From Phycicoccus sp. Root101 (lineage in GTDB: Bacteria; Actinomycetota; Actinomycetes; Actinomycetales; Dermatophilaceae): a stretch of DNA of 64,000 nucleotides. The position numbers were made by a program, and so were the translations under genes. Of the stretch, positions 31,717 through 40,281 are shown piece by piece. Each line of letters starts with the position of its first letter. Within the stretch, counting starts at the first letter, position 1. The notes beneath the pieces are model-generated. The model was not told the origin of the DNA and searched no databases. It worked only from the letters and a program-made list of their open reading frames with translations. The stretch lies in contig NZ_LMCM01000005.1 in NCBI RefSeq assembly GCF_001426245.1, forward strand, positions 523,482 to 587,481, read 5' to 3'.

Positions 31717-31871
31717 GTTTGCGCTCCTCGTCATCGAGTGACGCCGGGTGGTGGGCCCGGCGGCTGTGCACGACAGGCCTGGCCTGCCGACCGATCTCAC
31801 TTGCACGGGAGGTGGCCGCTTCTTGACCGCCGTGCCCTTCGACCGTAACCCGCTGACGGGATATCCGCAGG

Positions 31872-34800
31872 TCAGGAGCCGAGCACGAGCAGGAGGTCGC
31901 CACCTTCGACCTGCTGCTGGGTGCCGATCGCGAGCCGCGTGACGGTCCCCGCGACGGGGGCGGTGATGTTGGCCTCCATCTTCATGGCCTCGATCGTGGC
32001 GACGACGGCGCCGGCCTCGATGGCCGACCCCTCCTCGACCTGGAGGCTGACGACCCCGGCGAACGGGGCGGCCACCTGGCCCTTGTCGGACGGGTCGGCC
32101 TTCTCCGCCGCCTTGACGTCGACCGCGACCTTCTCGTCGCGCACCTGGACGGGCCGCAGCTGGCCGCCCATGGTGAACATCACCGTCCGCAGGCCGCGCT
32201 CGTCGGCGTCGGAGACGGACTGCAGGCCGATGAGCAGGCGCTTGCCCGGTTCGAGGTCGATCTCGTGCTCGTTACCGACCTCGATCCCGTGCAGGAACTC
32301 GCGGGTGCCAAGCACCGCGAGGTCGGAGTAGGAGTCGCGGGACTTCTCGAAGTCCTTGGTGGGCCCGGGGAACAGCAGGCGGTTGAGCGTCTGGCGGGGA
32401 GCCGCGCGCAGCGCCTGGGCGTCCTCGTCCGACAGGTCCGACACCCGGGGCTTGGGGTTGCGGCCCTCGAGCGCCTTCGTGCGGAACGGCTCGGGCCAGC
32501 CGCCGGGCGGGTCGCCGAGCTCGCCGGACAGGAACCCGATCACCGAGTCGGGGATGTCGTACTTCGTGGGGTTGGCCTCGAAGTCGTCCGGGTCGGCCTT
32601 GGCGCCGACCAGGGCCAGGGCGAGGTCGCCGACCACCTTGCTGCTGGGGGTGACCTTGACGATGTTGCCGAGGATCCGGTTGGCCGCGGCATACGTGTCC
32701 TCGACGGCCTCGAACCGGTCGCCGAGCCCGAGCGCGATGGCCTGCTGGCGCAGGTTGGAGAGCTGCCCACCGGGGATCTCGTGCGTGTAGACGCGGCCGG
32801 TGGGGGAGGGCAGGCCGGACTCGAACGGGAAGTAGAGCTGCCGGACGGCCTCCCAGTAGGGCTCGAGGTCGCAGGCCGCGCGCAGGTCGAGGCCCGTCTG
32901 GCGCGGGGTGCCGTCGGTGGCCGCGATGAGCGCCGACATGGCGGGCTGGCTGGTGGTGCCGGACATCGAGGCGCTCGCGACGTCGACCGCGTCGACGCCG
33001 GCGTCGATCGCAGCGAGGAGGGTGCCGAGCTGGCCACCCGGGGTGTCGTGGGTGTGCAGGTGCACCGGCTGGTCGAACCGTTCGCGCAGGGCCGTGACCA
33101 GGGTGCGGGCTGCGGGCGCGCGCAGCAGGCCGGCCATGTCCTTGATGGCGATGATGTGTGCCCCGGCCTCGGCGATCTGGTCGGCGAGGCGCAGGTAGTA
33201 GTCGAGCGTGTACAGCTTCTCGCCCGGGTTGGTCAGGTCGCCGGTGTAGCAGAGGGCGACCTCGGCGACGGCGGTCCCGGTGGCCCGGACGGCGTCGATC
33301 GCCGGGCGCATCTGGTTGACGTCGTTGAGCGCGTCGAAGATGCGGAAGATGTCGATGCCGGTGGCGGCCGCCTCCGTGACGAACGCGTCCGTGACCGCGG
33401 TCGGGTATGGCGTGTAGCCCACCGTGTTGCGCCCGCGCAGGAGCATCTGCAGCGGCAGGTTCGGCATCGCCTCGCGGAGCTGGGCCAGCCGGTCCCACGG
33501 GTCCTCGGCCAGGAACCGCAACGCCACGTCGTACGTCGCGCCACCCCAGGCCTCGACGCTGAGCAGCTGGGGGGTGAGCCGGGCGACGTACGGCGCCACG
33601 TGCATCAGGTCGCGGGTGCGGATGCGGGTCGCGAGCAGCGACTGGTGCGCGTCGCGGAACGTCGTCTCCGTCACCCCCACGGCCTCCTGGGCGCGCAGGG
33701 CGTCGGCGAACGCCTGGGGCCCCTCGCGCAGCAGTCGGTCACGGGCGCCGGGCGGGACCGGTGCGGTCGTGTCGAGGGTCGGCAGCTTGGACCGCGGCGA
33801 GACCCGGGTGCGACCCGGGCCGTGCGGCTGGTTGACCGTGACCTCGGCGAGGTAGGTGAGCAGCTTGGTGCCACGGTCGGCGGAGATGCGGGCCGTCCGC
33901 AGCTCGGGACGCTCGTCGATGAAGGCGGTCGAGAGCCGTCCCGCCTGGAAGTCCGGCTCCTCGAGGAGGGCCTGGAGGAACGGGATGTTCGTCGAGACGC
34001 CACGGATGCGGAACTCCGCGAGCGCACGGCGGGCGCGTCGGACGGCCGTCGGGAAGTCGCGGCCCCGGCAGGTGAGCTTGACGAGCATTGAGTCGAAGTG
34101 GGCGCCGATCTCGGCGCCGACGAACACCGTGCCACCGTCGAGGCGGACACCGGCGCCACCGGCCGAGCGGTAGGTCGTGATGCGGCCGGTGTCGGGCCGG
34201 AACTCGTTGGCCGGGTCCTCGGTGGTGATGCGGCACTGGAGCGCGGCGCCACGGATCTGCAGCGACTCCTGCGACAGCCCGAGGTCGGCGAGGGTCTCGC
34301 CGCTGGCGATCCGCATCTGCGAGCTGACCAGGTCGACGTCGGTGATCTCCTCGGTGACCGTGTGCTCGACCTGGATCCGCGGGTTCATCTCGATGAACAC
34401 GTACCGGCCGTCGGGCGCGAGGAGGAACTCCACCGTGCCCGCGTTGACGTACCCGATCTCCTTGGCGAAGGCGACCGCGTGCGCGCACATCTCCTCGCGC
34501 AGGGCGGGGTCGAGGTTCGGCGCCGGGGCGATCTCGACGACCTTCTGGTGGCGGCGCTGCACCGAGCAGTCACGCTCGAAGAGGTGGATGACGTTGCCCT
34601 CGCCGTCGGCGAGGATCTGCACCTCGATGTGCCGCGGGTGGACCACGGCCTCCTCGAGGAAGACGGTCGCGTCGCCGAACGCCGACTCCGCCTCGCGCAT
34701 GCAGGCCTCGAGGGAGTCGCGCAGGTCCTCGCGCCGCTCGACGCGCCGCATACCGCGTCCGCCACCGCCGGCCACCGCCTTGGCGAACACGGGGAACCCG

Positions 34801-35252
34801 ATCTCCTCGGCCCCCGCGATGAGCTCGTCCACGTCGGTGCTCGGGGCGGCGCTGCGCAGGGTCGGCAGGCCGGCCTTCTTGGCCGCGGCGATGGCGCGCG
34901 CCTTGTTGCCGGTGAGGTGCAGGACCGAGGCGGGCGGACCGACGAACGTCACACCGGCTGCGGCGCAGGCCTCGGCCAGGTCGGGGTTCTCCGAGAGGAA
35001 GCCGTAGCCCGGGTAGACGGCGTCGGCGCCGGCTTCGACCGCGGTGCGCACGATGCCCTCGGGGTCGAGGTAGGCGCGCACGGGGTGGCCGGCCTCGCCG
35101 ATCTCGTACGCCTCGTCGGCCTTGAGCACGTGCTCGGACTTGCGGTCCTCGTAGGGGAAGACCGCGACGGTCTTGGCGCCGAGCTCGGTGGCGGCCCGGA
35201 AGGCGCGGACCGCGATCTCCCCTCGGTTGGCGACGAGCACCTTGGTGAACAC
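31872..35252 (-). CDS. pyc: Pyruvate carboxylase
   Basis: An 1126-residue biotin enzyme making oxaloacetate from pyruvate, bicarbonate and ATP. Domain order: biotin carboxylase (VFTKVLVANRGEIAVRAF at the N-terminus; GGGGRGMRRV ATP loop near 165; FIEMNPRIQVEHTVTEE), carboxyltransferase (FRDAHQSLLATRIRT near 540; the metal-site LHTHDTPGG and the catalytic-Lys region AIKDMAGLL), and C-terminal biotinyl domain with IEAMKMEANI (Lys about 1090). GTG 35252 has an excellent ribosome binding site (AGGAGG, 5 bases). It stands alone as a single-gene unit. Confidence 0.97.
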   Translation of the reverse strand: MFTKVLVANRGEIAVRAFRAATELGAKTVAVFPYEDRKSEHVLKADEAYEIGEAGHPVRAYLDPEGIVRTAVEAGADAVYPGYGFLSENPDLAEACAAAGVTFVGPPASVLHLTGNKARAIAAAKKAGLPTLRSAAPSTDVDELIAGAEEIGFPVFAKAVAGGGGRGMRRVERREDLRDSLEACMREAESAFGDATVFLEEAVVHPRHIEVQILADGEGNVIHLFERDCSVQRRHQKVVEIAPAPNLDPALREEMCAHAVAFAKEIGYVNAGTVEFLLAPDGRYVFIEMNPRIQVEHTVTEEITDVDLVSSQMRIASGETLADLGLSQESLQIRGAALQCRITTEDPANEFRPDTGRITTYRSAGGAGVRLDGGTVFVGAEIGAHFDSMLVKLTCRGRDFPTAVRRARRALAEFRIRGVSTNIPFLQALLEEPDFQAGRLSTAFIDERPELRTARISADRGTKLLTYLAEVTVNQPHGPGRTRVSPRSKLPTLDTTAPVPPGARDRLLREGPQAFADALRAQEAVGVTETTFRDAHQSLLATRIRTRDLMHVAPYVARLTPQLLSVEAWGGATYDVALRFLAEDPWDRLAQLREAMPNLPLQMLLRGRNTVGYTPYPTAVTDAFVTEAAATGIDIFRIFDALNDVNQMRPAIDAVRATGTAVAEVALCYTGDLTNPGEKLYTLDYYLRLADQIAEAGAHIIAIKDMAGLLRAPAARTLVTALRERFDQPVHLHTHDTPGGQLGTLLAAIDAGVDAVDVASASMSGTTSQPAMSALIAATDGTPRQTGLDLRAACDLEPYWEAVRQLYFPFESGLPSPTGRVYTHEIPGGQLSNLRQQAIALGLGDRFEAVEDTYAAANRILGNIVKVTPSSKVVGDLALALVGAKADPDDFEANPTKYDIPDSVIGFLSGELGDPPGGWPEPFRTKALEGRNPKPRVSDLSDEDAQALRAAPRQTLNRLLFPGPTKDFEKSRDSYSDLAVLGTREFLHGIEVGNEHEIDLEPGKRLLIGLQSVSDADERGLRTVMFTMGGQLRPVQVRDEKVAVDVKAAEKADPSDKGQVAAPFAGVVSLQVEEGSAIEAGAVVATIEAMKMEANITAPVAGTVTRLAIGTQQQVEGGDLLLVLGS

Positions 35253-35305
35253 GAGACCTCCTGCGAGAGCTGCCGGCAAGACCACTGGGACGAGCGTGCA
35301 GGGGA

Positions 35306-35311
35306 ATCCTA
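35306..35311 (-). promoter_or_regulatory. -10 box for pyc
   Basis: TAGGAT on the minus strand lies 54 bases upstream of the pyc GTG start and is the best AT-rich hexamer in the gap. No clear -35 box. Confidence 0.4.
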
Positions 35312-35450
35312 GTGAGCGTTCGCTGGCTGAGACCGGGCGACCGCGATGCGGACAGCCCAGCGGGCGGGCCGGTCGAGTCCGGTCCGCCCGCTGCGGTGGT
35401 TCAGTGGTGGTTCGGTCGTATGGCGCGAGGGCGCCGGGGTGGGGGCGGCG

Positions 35451-36065
35451 TCAGTTGGCCGCGGTGAACCGCTGCCGGCGGTGGCGAGGCTGCTCGAGCT
35501 CGTCGACGAGGGCGACGGCGTAGTCCTCGGCGCTGATCTGGTCGCCGGCGGGGGAGTCGAGCCCGAGGGTGAACGTCCCGGTCCGCTCGCCGGGCAGGAT
35601 CACCGGTGCGGGGGAGAAGAAGGTCCAGTCGAGGTCCTGCGGTGCCGCGCGGAAGAGGTCGAGGGCGGTGGCGCCGGAGGCGGCCTCGGCGAGGTACTCC
35701 GCGGGGAAGCCGTCGCTGTCGAGCAGGCGGGTGCCGTCGGGCAGCAGGAGGGAGCCGGCACCGCCGACGAAGACGACGCGGGTGTCGCCGGCGTGGTCGA
35801 TGAGGTTCTGGGTGGCGGCCAGCCACGGCTCGTGGCTCTCGCCGGTGCGGCTGGGGCCCGTGGCCGACACGATGACGTCGTGGGCGCTCGCGGCCTCGGT
35901 CACGGAGGCGGCGTCGCCGAGGTCGCCCCTGACGGACTCGACGCCGTCGATCCCGGTGTCGGCGCCGCTGCGCGACAGCGCGGTGACCTGGTGGCCGCGG
36001 GAGACGGCCTCGCGGGCGATGCGGGTGCCGATGGTGCCGGTGGCTCCGAAGAGGGCGATCTTCAT
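35451..36065 (-). CDS. NAD(P)-binding (atypical SDR) oxidoreductase, YwnB-like
   Basis: A 204-residue Rossmann protein: GATGTIGTRIAREAVSRGH at residues 7-25 binds the dinucleotide, SATGPSRTG follows the fourth strand, and VVFVGGAGSLLL the fifth. The SDR Tyr/Lys pair is absent, as in NmrA/YwnB-like proteins, so it may be a redox sensor or reductase. It is divergent from an HxlR regulator and shares its operator region, which suggests induction by an electrophile or redox stress (inference). Confidence 0.85.
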   Translation of the reverse strand: MKIALFGATGTIGTRIAREAVSRGHQVTALSRSGADTGIDGVESVRGDLGDAASVTEAASAHDVIVSATGPSRTGESHEPWLAATQNLIDHAGDTRVVFVGGAGSLLLPDGTRLLDSDGFPAEYLAEAASGATALDLFRAAPQDLDWTFFSPAPVILPGERTGTFTLGLDSPAGDQISAEDYAVALVDELEQPRHRRQRFTAAN

Positions 36066-36112
36066 GGTGGTTCAGCTCCTGGAAGTGGGGTGGACATGCT
36101 GTCGGTCTCGAC

Positions 36113-36154
36113 AGTAACAATTGGTTACTGAGTACTTCAACGTGCTATAAGTAC
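36113..36154. promoter_or_regulatory. Two operator-like inverted repeats between the NAD-binding gene and hxlR
   Basis: The palindrome AGTAACAATTGGTTACT (36113-36129) is followed at once by AGTACTT-N11-AAGTAC (36131-36154). Both are in a 92-base divergent promoter region that is locally AT-rich. Binding by the HxlR protein is inferred. Confidence 0.55.
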
Positions 36155-36157
36155 CTC

Positions 36158-36568
36158 ATGGTGACCAAAGCATTCCCCGGTGGGACGACCCTCGCCCGTC
36201 CGGACCGCGGCGACGCGTTCGACCCGAACTGCCCCACGCGCGTCGTCCTGGACCGCATCGGCGACAAGTGGACGGCCCTGGTCGTCGGTGTGCTGTCCAC
36301 GGGGGTGCTGCGCTTCACCGAGCTCCGCACGGCGGTGGGGGGCGTGGCTCCCAAGGTGCTCACCCAGACGTTGCGCGCCCTCGAGCGGGACGGGCTGGTC
36401 ACCCGTACCGTCCACGCCCAGGTCCCGCCGAGGGTGGACTACGAGCTCACCGACCTCGGCAGGTCGCTCGAGGAGCCGTTGGCGATGCTCACCGACTGGG
36501 CCGAGGTCCACGTGGCGCAGATCCTGGCCGCCCGCGAGCGGACCGAGGCGGCCGCCGCCCCGGCCTGA
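36158..36568 (+). CDS. HxlR-family transcriptional regulator
   Basis: A 136-residue winged-helix regulator. The N-terminal Cys in DPNCPTRVVLDRIGDKW (about 24) is the redox or electrophile-sensing position of HypR/QorR-type members; LRFTELRTAVGGVAPKVLTQ is the recognition helix and VDYELTDLGRSLEEPL the wing. It is divergent from the NAD-binding protein, its probable target. The single conserved Cys supports thiol-based sensing (inference). Confidence 0.92.
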   Translation: MVTKAFPGGTTLARPDRGDAFDPNCPTRVVLDRIGDKWTALVVGVLSTGVLRFTELRTAVGGVAPKVLTQTLRALERDGLVTRTVHAQVPPRVDYELTDLGRSLEEPLAMLTDWAEVHVAQILAARERTEAAAAPA

Positions 36569-36584
36569 TCCGGTCCTGCACGAC

Positions 36585-36617
36585 GACGCCCCCGACCGGT
36601 CACCGGTCGGGGGCGTC
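36585..36617. terminator. Bidirectional terminator hairpin
   Basis: Perfect 15-base arms (36585-36599 and 36603-36617; GACGCCCCCGACCGG) with a 3-base loop separate the convergent hxlR and MDR oxidoreductase genes. Confidence 0.85.
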
Positions 36618-36634
36618 AGCACGGGAAGGGACGC

Positions 36635-37657
36635 TCAGAGCCGCACGACCATCTTCCCGGTGTTGCCGCCCGCGAGGAGGCTGCGGAACCCGTCGACGGC
36701 ACTCTCGATGCCCTCGACCGCAGTCTCCCGCCACGCGATGCGGCCCTCGGCCAGCCACCCGGCCATCTCCTTCTCGAACTCCGGCCGCAGGTCCTCGTGG
36801 TCGCTGACGAGGAAGCCGCGCAGGGTGAGCCGCTTGCCGATCGCCTGGAACAGGTTGCTCGGGCCGGGCACCGGCTCGGTCGCGTTGTAGGCGCTGATGG
36901 CACCGCACATCGCCACGCGTCCACCGACGCGCAGCGCCGAGATGGCAGCCTCGAGGTGGTCGCCACCGACGTTGTCGAAGTAGACGTCGATCCCCTCGGG
37001 CGCCGCCTCCTTGAGACCGGCGGCGATGGGCTGGGCCTTGTAGTCGACGACGCGGTCGAAGCCGGCCTCGTCGACGGCCCAGCGGACCTTGTCCGGGCCG
37101 CCGGCCGAGCCGATGACGAGGGAGGCGCCCTTGAGGCGGGCGATCTGGCCGACGAGGGAGCCGACGGCCCCTGCTGCGGCGGACACGAACACCCGGTCGC
37201 CCTCACGGAGCTCAGCGGTGCGGACCAGGCCCGCGTAGGCGGTGCGTCCGGTCATGCCCATGACTCCGAGGTAGGCCGAGGGCGAGGCGAGCCCGGTGTC
37301 GACGACCCGGGCGTGACGGCCGTCGACGAGGGCGTGGGTGCGCCAGCCGTACGGGTGCAGGACGGCGTCTCCGACCTCGACGGTGGCGCCGGTGGCGTCG
37401 GTGACGTCCCCGCCGACCGCCTCGACGACGCCGACGGCGTCGCCGGTCATGGGCTGGTCGAGCTCGAACGGCGGCACGTACGACCTGGCGTCGTTCATCC
37501 GGCCCCGCATGTACGGGTCGACGGACAGGAAGGTGTTCCGCACGAGCAGCTGGCCCTCGGCGGGTTCGCCGAGCTCGGCCTCGACGAGGGCGAAGTCCGC
37601 GTCGACGGGCTCGCCGTGGGGGCGGCGGACGAGGTTCCACTGGGTGCTGGTCGTCAT
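36635..37657 (-). CDS. NADP-dependent oxidoreductase, MDR family (CurA/prostaglandin-reductase-like)
   Basis: A 340-residue zinc-free medium-chain reductase. The N-terminus has VRNTFLSVDPYMRGRMND (about residues 35-52), the family signature of leukotriene B4 12-hydroxydehydrogenase and CurA; the cofactor loop is SAAAGAVGSLVGQIARLKG. It reduces alpha,beta-unsaturated carbonyls using NADPH. ATG 37657 has AAAGG upstream. It may belong to a detoxification set with the neighbouring HxlR pair, but it has its own promoter region. Confidence 0.92.
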   Translation of the reverse strand: MTTSTQWNLVRRPHGEPVDADFALVEAELGEPAEGQLLVRNTFLSVDPYMRGRMNDARSYVPPFELDQPMTGDAVGVVEAVGGDVTDATGATVEVGDAVLHPYGWRTHALVDGRHARVVDTGLASPSAYLGVMGMTGRTAYAGLVRTAELREGDRVFVSAAAGAVGSLVGQIARLKGASLVIGSAGGPDKVRWAVDEAGFDRVVDYKAQPIAAGLKEAAPEGIDVYFDNVGGDHLEAAISALRVGGRVAMCGAISAYNATEPVPGPSNLFQAIGKRLTLRGFLVSDHEDLRPEFEKEMAGWLAEGRIAWRETAVEGIESAVDGFRSLLAGGNTGKMVVRL

Positions 37658-37840
37658 GGGGTGCCTTTCACGAGGGGGTGGCCCGAGAACTCCGGGCCGT
37701 TGGACGCAACCTGCTCCCCGCCGACGGTGTTCCCCGTATGGCGCGCGGGTGGGATGTCCCACACGCCTGCCCCGGCGGCACACGGGAAGGTCGCCGGTGG
37801 CCGGGAGGAAATGGATGCAGGGGGTGGTGGCGTTGGACGC

Positions 37841-37846
37841 TAGGAT
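37841..37846 (+). promoter_or_regulatory. -10 box for ssrA
   Basis: TAGGAT lies 80 bases upstream of the mature tmRNA 5' end; TTGGAC is just upstream but too close to be its -35 box. The precursor region contains AACAGCGTGT, a 10-mer also present in both rRNA leader repeats. Confidence 0.45.
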
Positions 37847-37926
37847 TGACCACGACAACTGAACAGCGTGTGTGTGAGCACCCCGTGCGTCGAGCAGCAG
37901 CCTTGTGAGCCGCGGCACCGGAGCAT

Positions 37927-38293
37927 GGGGGTGATCGGTTTCGACATTGGTCGGCATATCAGGGGAAGCGGGTCGAGGATGCCTGGTTATCTCGTAAACG
38001 CTCCCGGCAAACCAATAGGTGCCAATTCCAAGCGCACCGACTTCGCCCTCGCCGCCTGAGCGAGCCACGAAGTCCGTCAGCCTGAGCTAGTTCTCGACTC
38101 AGTGTCTGGCGTCAACTAGAGAACTTGCTGCGCAGTCATGTCGGGGGACTGCGCGGGACTCTTACTCGACTGGGCCTGTCAGCGGACGTGTGCGCGCGAG
38201 CGCTGGGGCCGAGAAAATCCACAGCGCACTGCACCCGGAGAAGCCCTGGTTTCCCGTCAATGGACGCGGGTTCAATTCCCGCCACCTCCACCA
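37927..38293 (+). ncRNA. ssrA: Transfer-messenger RNA (tmRNA)
   Basis: A 367-base tmRNA. The 5' end GGGGGTG pairs with CACCTCC before the encoded CCA at the 3' end, forming the acceptor stem; the T-loop region reads GGGTTCAATTCCCG. The 5' segment GATCGGTTTCGACAT is the tmRNA hallmark. The tag frame (38021-38059) encodes ANSKRTDFALAA followed by TGA, giving the degradation tag with the usual ALAA end and a GCC resume codon. It acts with SmpB (28917-29399) to rescue stalled ribosomes and mark the truncated protein for proteolysis. The long open frame that spans the 5' part is not a gene. Confidence 0.97.
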
Positions 38294-38323
38294 CTCGTGC
38301 CCACACACACGCACCAGCTGTCA

Positions 38324-38353
38324 GAAGGGCCCGGCTCAGGCGCCGGGCCCTTC
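38324..38353 (+). terminator. Terminator of ssrA
   Basis: Arms GAAGGGCCCGGC (38324-38335) and its exact complement (38342-38353) with a 6-base loop, 30 bases after the tmRNA CCA end. Confidence 0.85.
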
Positions 38354-38418
38354 GGCGTTCCCGGGGGGGCCTCCCGCCGTCCCCGGCGGCCACCCGCCTG
38401 ACCTGCGAGGATGGCGCG

Positions 38419-39282
38419 ATGCTGCGCGACGACACTGCCCACGAGGAGCGGATCGGGTCCCGCGACCTCGCCGCGTGGTCCACCCCCGTCGGACGCGCGG
38501 TGGCCCGCGCCGGTCTGGCCCTCGGTCACGGCGCCGTCCGGGTCGGGACGTGGAGCGCGGCCAACGTCGTCCTGATCGTCACGGCGCTCGTGGGCGGGCT
38601 GGCCGTCGTCGCCCTCACCGCCCTCACCGCCGAGGTCTACGAGTCGGTCGTCGAGGCGGACGGCCTCGCCGGCCTCGACCACCCGGTCCTCGATGCCGCC
38701 ATCGGGTGGCGCAACCCCGGGCTGGACCACGCCGTGACCCTCTACACCGACGTCGGTGGACCGGTCGGGATGCCGGTGCTGGCTGCTCTCGCCACAGCGG
38801 TCATGGTGTGGCGCTGGCGGTCACGAACTCCCTTGGTGCTCATGGTGATCGCGGCCCTGGGGTCGTTGGCCATGACCATCACCGGGAAGCAGCTCATCGG
38901 GCGGGCCCGGCCCCCGCAGTCGCTGGCGGTGCCGCCGTTCGAGACCTCCCCGTCGTTCCCGAGCGGGCACACGCTCAACGCGACGGTGCTGACCGGGATC
39001 GTGGTCTACCTGCTGCTGCGCCGGCTCGAGTCGGCGCGGGCCCGGACGGCGACCGTCGTGGCCGGGGTGCTGTTCGTCGGCTCGATGGGGCTGAGTCGGG
39101 TCTTCCTGGGCCACCACTGGCTGACCGACGTGGTGGCCGGCTGGGCGCTGGGACTGGCCTGGGTGGCTGTGGTCGTGACCGCGCACCGGCTCTACCTCAC
39201 CGTGCGCCGGGCGACACCGGGTCACGCGGGGACGTCGGCCACCCAGTGGTCGCCCTCGGGGCGGAACCCGAGTCGCTCGTAG
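38419..39282 (+). CDS. PAP2-family membrane phosphatase
   Basis: A 287-residue membrane protein with about six helices and the three PAP2 motifs: KQLIGRARP (about 155-163), SFPSGHT (about 179-185) and SRVFLGHHWLTDV (about 223-235). It probably dephosphorylates undecaprenyl-diphosphate or phosphatidic-type lipids on the outer face. Start ATG 38419 is used; the open frame extends upstream through the tmRNA gene and is not coding there. Its last 61 bases overlap the convergent YgjV-GNAT gene. Confidence 0.9.
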   Translation: MLRDDTAHEERIGSRDLAAWSTPVGRAVARAGLALGHGAVRVGTWSAANVVLIVTALVGGLAVVALTALTAEVYESVVEADGLAGLDHPVLDAAIGWRNPGLDHAVTLYTDVGGPVGMPVLAALATAVMVWRWRSRTPLVLMVIAALGSLAMTITGKQLIGRARPPQSLAVPPFETSPSFPSGHTLNATVLTGIVVYLLLRRLESARARTATVVAGVLFVGSMGLSRVFLGHHWLTDVVAGWALGLAWVAVVVTAHRLYLTVRRATPGHAGTSATQWSPSGRNPSRS

Positions 39283-39860
39283 TAGGGGTTGACCATCCCG
39301 GAGGGCGTGACGATCTGGCGGATCCCCTTGCCCCGGAACATCCCGCTGCTGCGGTAGACGAACTCGCCCGGCGAGAAGTCGCGGAACCGCGGGGTCACGT
39401 AGTCCAGCTCGACCCGGGCGATGCCGTCGCCGGAGTCGCGCACCACGACCACGCCGACGGTCTCGTTGCCCCGCTCGACGAGGTAGGCGCTGCGGCCGTC
39501 GCCGAGCCCACCCGTGCCGGGGGAGGCGTCGAACCGCGGGAAGTAGCGGGCGATGTCGGCGGCCTGCACCTTGAGGAAGTGCTGCAGGTACGACTCGTCA
39601 GGACCGACGGCGACCACCTCGTACACCTTCTCGTCACCACGCTCGCGCACCAGACGGACGATGAACCACACGTTGATGCCGGCGATGACGAGGTTCATGG
39701 CCACCATCGGCCAGACCATGAGCATCGCGTTGAACACGGTGAGCGTGCAGCTGGCGACGAGGTTGAGCAGCCGGAAGCGCAGCACCCTCGCCTGGAGGAG
39801 GGAGAAGACGAGCAGTGCCGAACCGGCCCACCCGAGAGCCTGAACGGACCACGACGTCAT
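39222..39860 (-). CDS. YgjV-like membrane domain fused to a GNAT-like domain
   Basis: A 212-residue protein with two parts. Residues 1-72 are three hydrophobic helices (LGWAGSALLVFSLLQARV, LLNLVASCTLTVFNAMLMVW) as in YgjV-type inner membrane proteins. Residues about 77-212 look like an N-acetyltransferase fold: ETVGVVVVRDSGDGIARVELDYV, and near the end MVNPYYERLGFRPEGD, the usual GNAT C-terminal Tyr/Gly-Phe motif; the acetyl-CoA loop is poorly conserved. Function unknown. It is transcribed toward, and overlaps, the PAP2 gene. Confidence 0.7.
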   Translation of the reverse strand: MTSWSVQALGWAGSALLVFSLLQARVLRFRLLNLVASCTLTVFNAMLMVWPMVAMNLVIAGINVWFIVRLVRERGDEKVYEVVAVGPDESYLQHFLKVQAADIARYFPRFDASPGTGGLGDGRSAYLVERGNETVGVVVVRDSGDGIARVELDYVTPRFRDFSPGEFVYRSSGMFRGKGIRQIVTPSGMVNPYYERLGFRPEGDHWVADVPA

Positions 39861-39906
39861 GGCTCAAGTGTGGCGCACCGACGGGGGTGGGCCGGACCAC
39901 GACGGG

Positions 39907-40281
39907 TCAGGCCTGCTGCTGCGCCTTCTGGGCCTCGACGTCGGCCTTGACGGCCTCCATGTCCAGACCCTTCACCTTGGCGATGACGTCCTCGAGCATC
40001 GGCGCGGGCAGTGCGCCGGCCTGGGCGAAGACGAGGATGCCGTCGCGGAACGCCATGAGCATCGGGATCGAGGTGATGTTGGCGGCGGCGGCGAGAGCCT
40101 GCTCGGCCTCGGTGTCGACCTTGCCGAACACGATGTCGGGGTGCTGCTCGGAGGCCGCCTCGTAGACCGGCCCGAAGCGCTTGCACGGGCCGCACCACTC
40201 GGCCCAGAAGTCGACGAGGACGGTGCCCTCCTCGAGGATCGTCTTCTCGAAGTTCTGCGCGGTCAGGGTCGTGCTAGCCAT
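39907..40281 (-). CDS. trxA: Thioredoxin with C-terminal extension
   Basis: A 124-residue thioredoxin: VLVDFWAEWCGPCKRFGPVY holds the active WCGPC (about residues 29-33) and ITSIPMLMAF the cis-Pro. The C-terminal 15 residues (ADVEAQKAQQQA) exceed the usual approximately 108-residue fold. It is cytoplasmic. Its start overlaps the end of the SIMPL gene by 8 bases, so both are translated from one mRNA. Confidence 0.93.
   Translation of the reverse strand: MASTTLTAQNFEKTILEEGTVLVDFWAEWCGPCKRFGPVYEAASEQHPDIVFGKVDTEAEQALAAAANITSIPMLMAFRDGILVFAQAGALPAPMLEDVIAKVKGLDMEAVKADVEAQKAQQQA

Noticed and set aside
37868..38059. 63-residue open frame ending in ANSKRTDFALAA
   Set aside because: Only the last 12 codons are translated, as the tmRNA tag; the rest is tmRNA structure.
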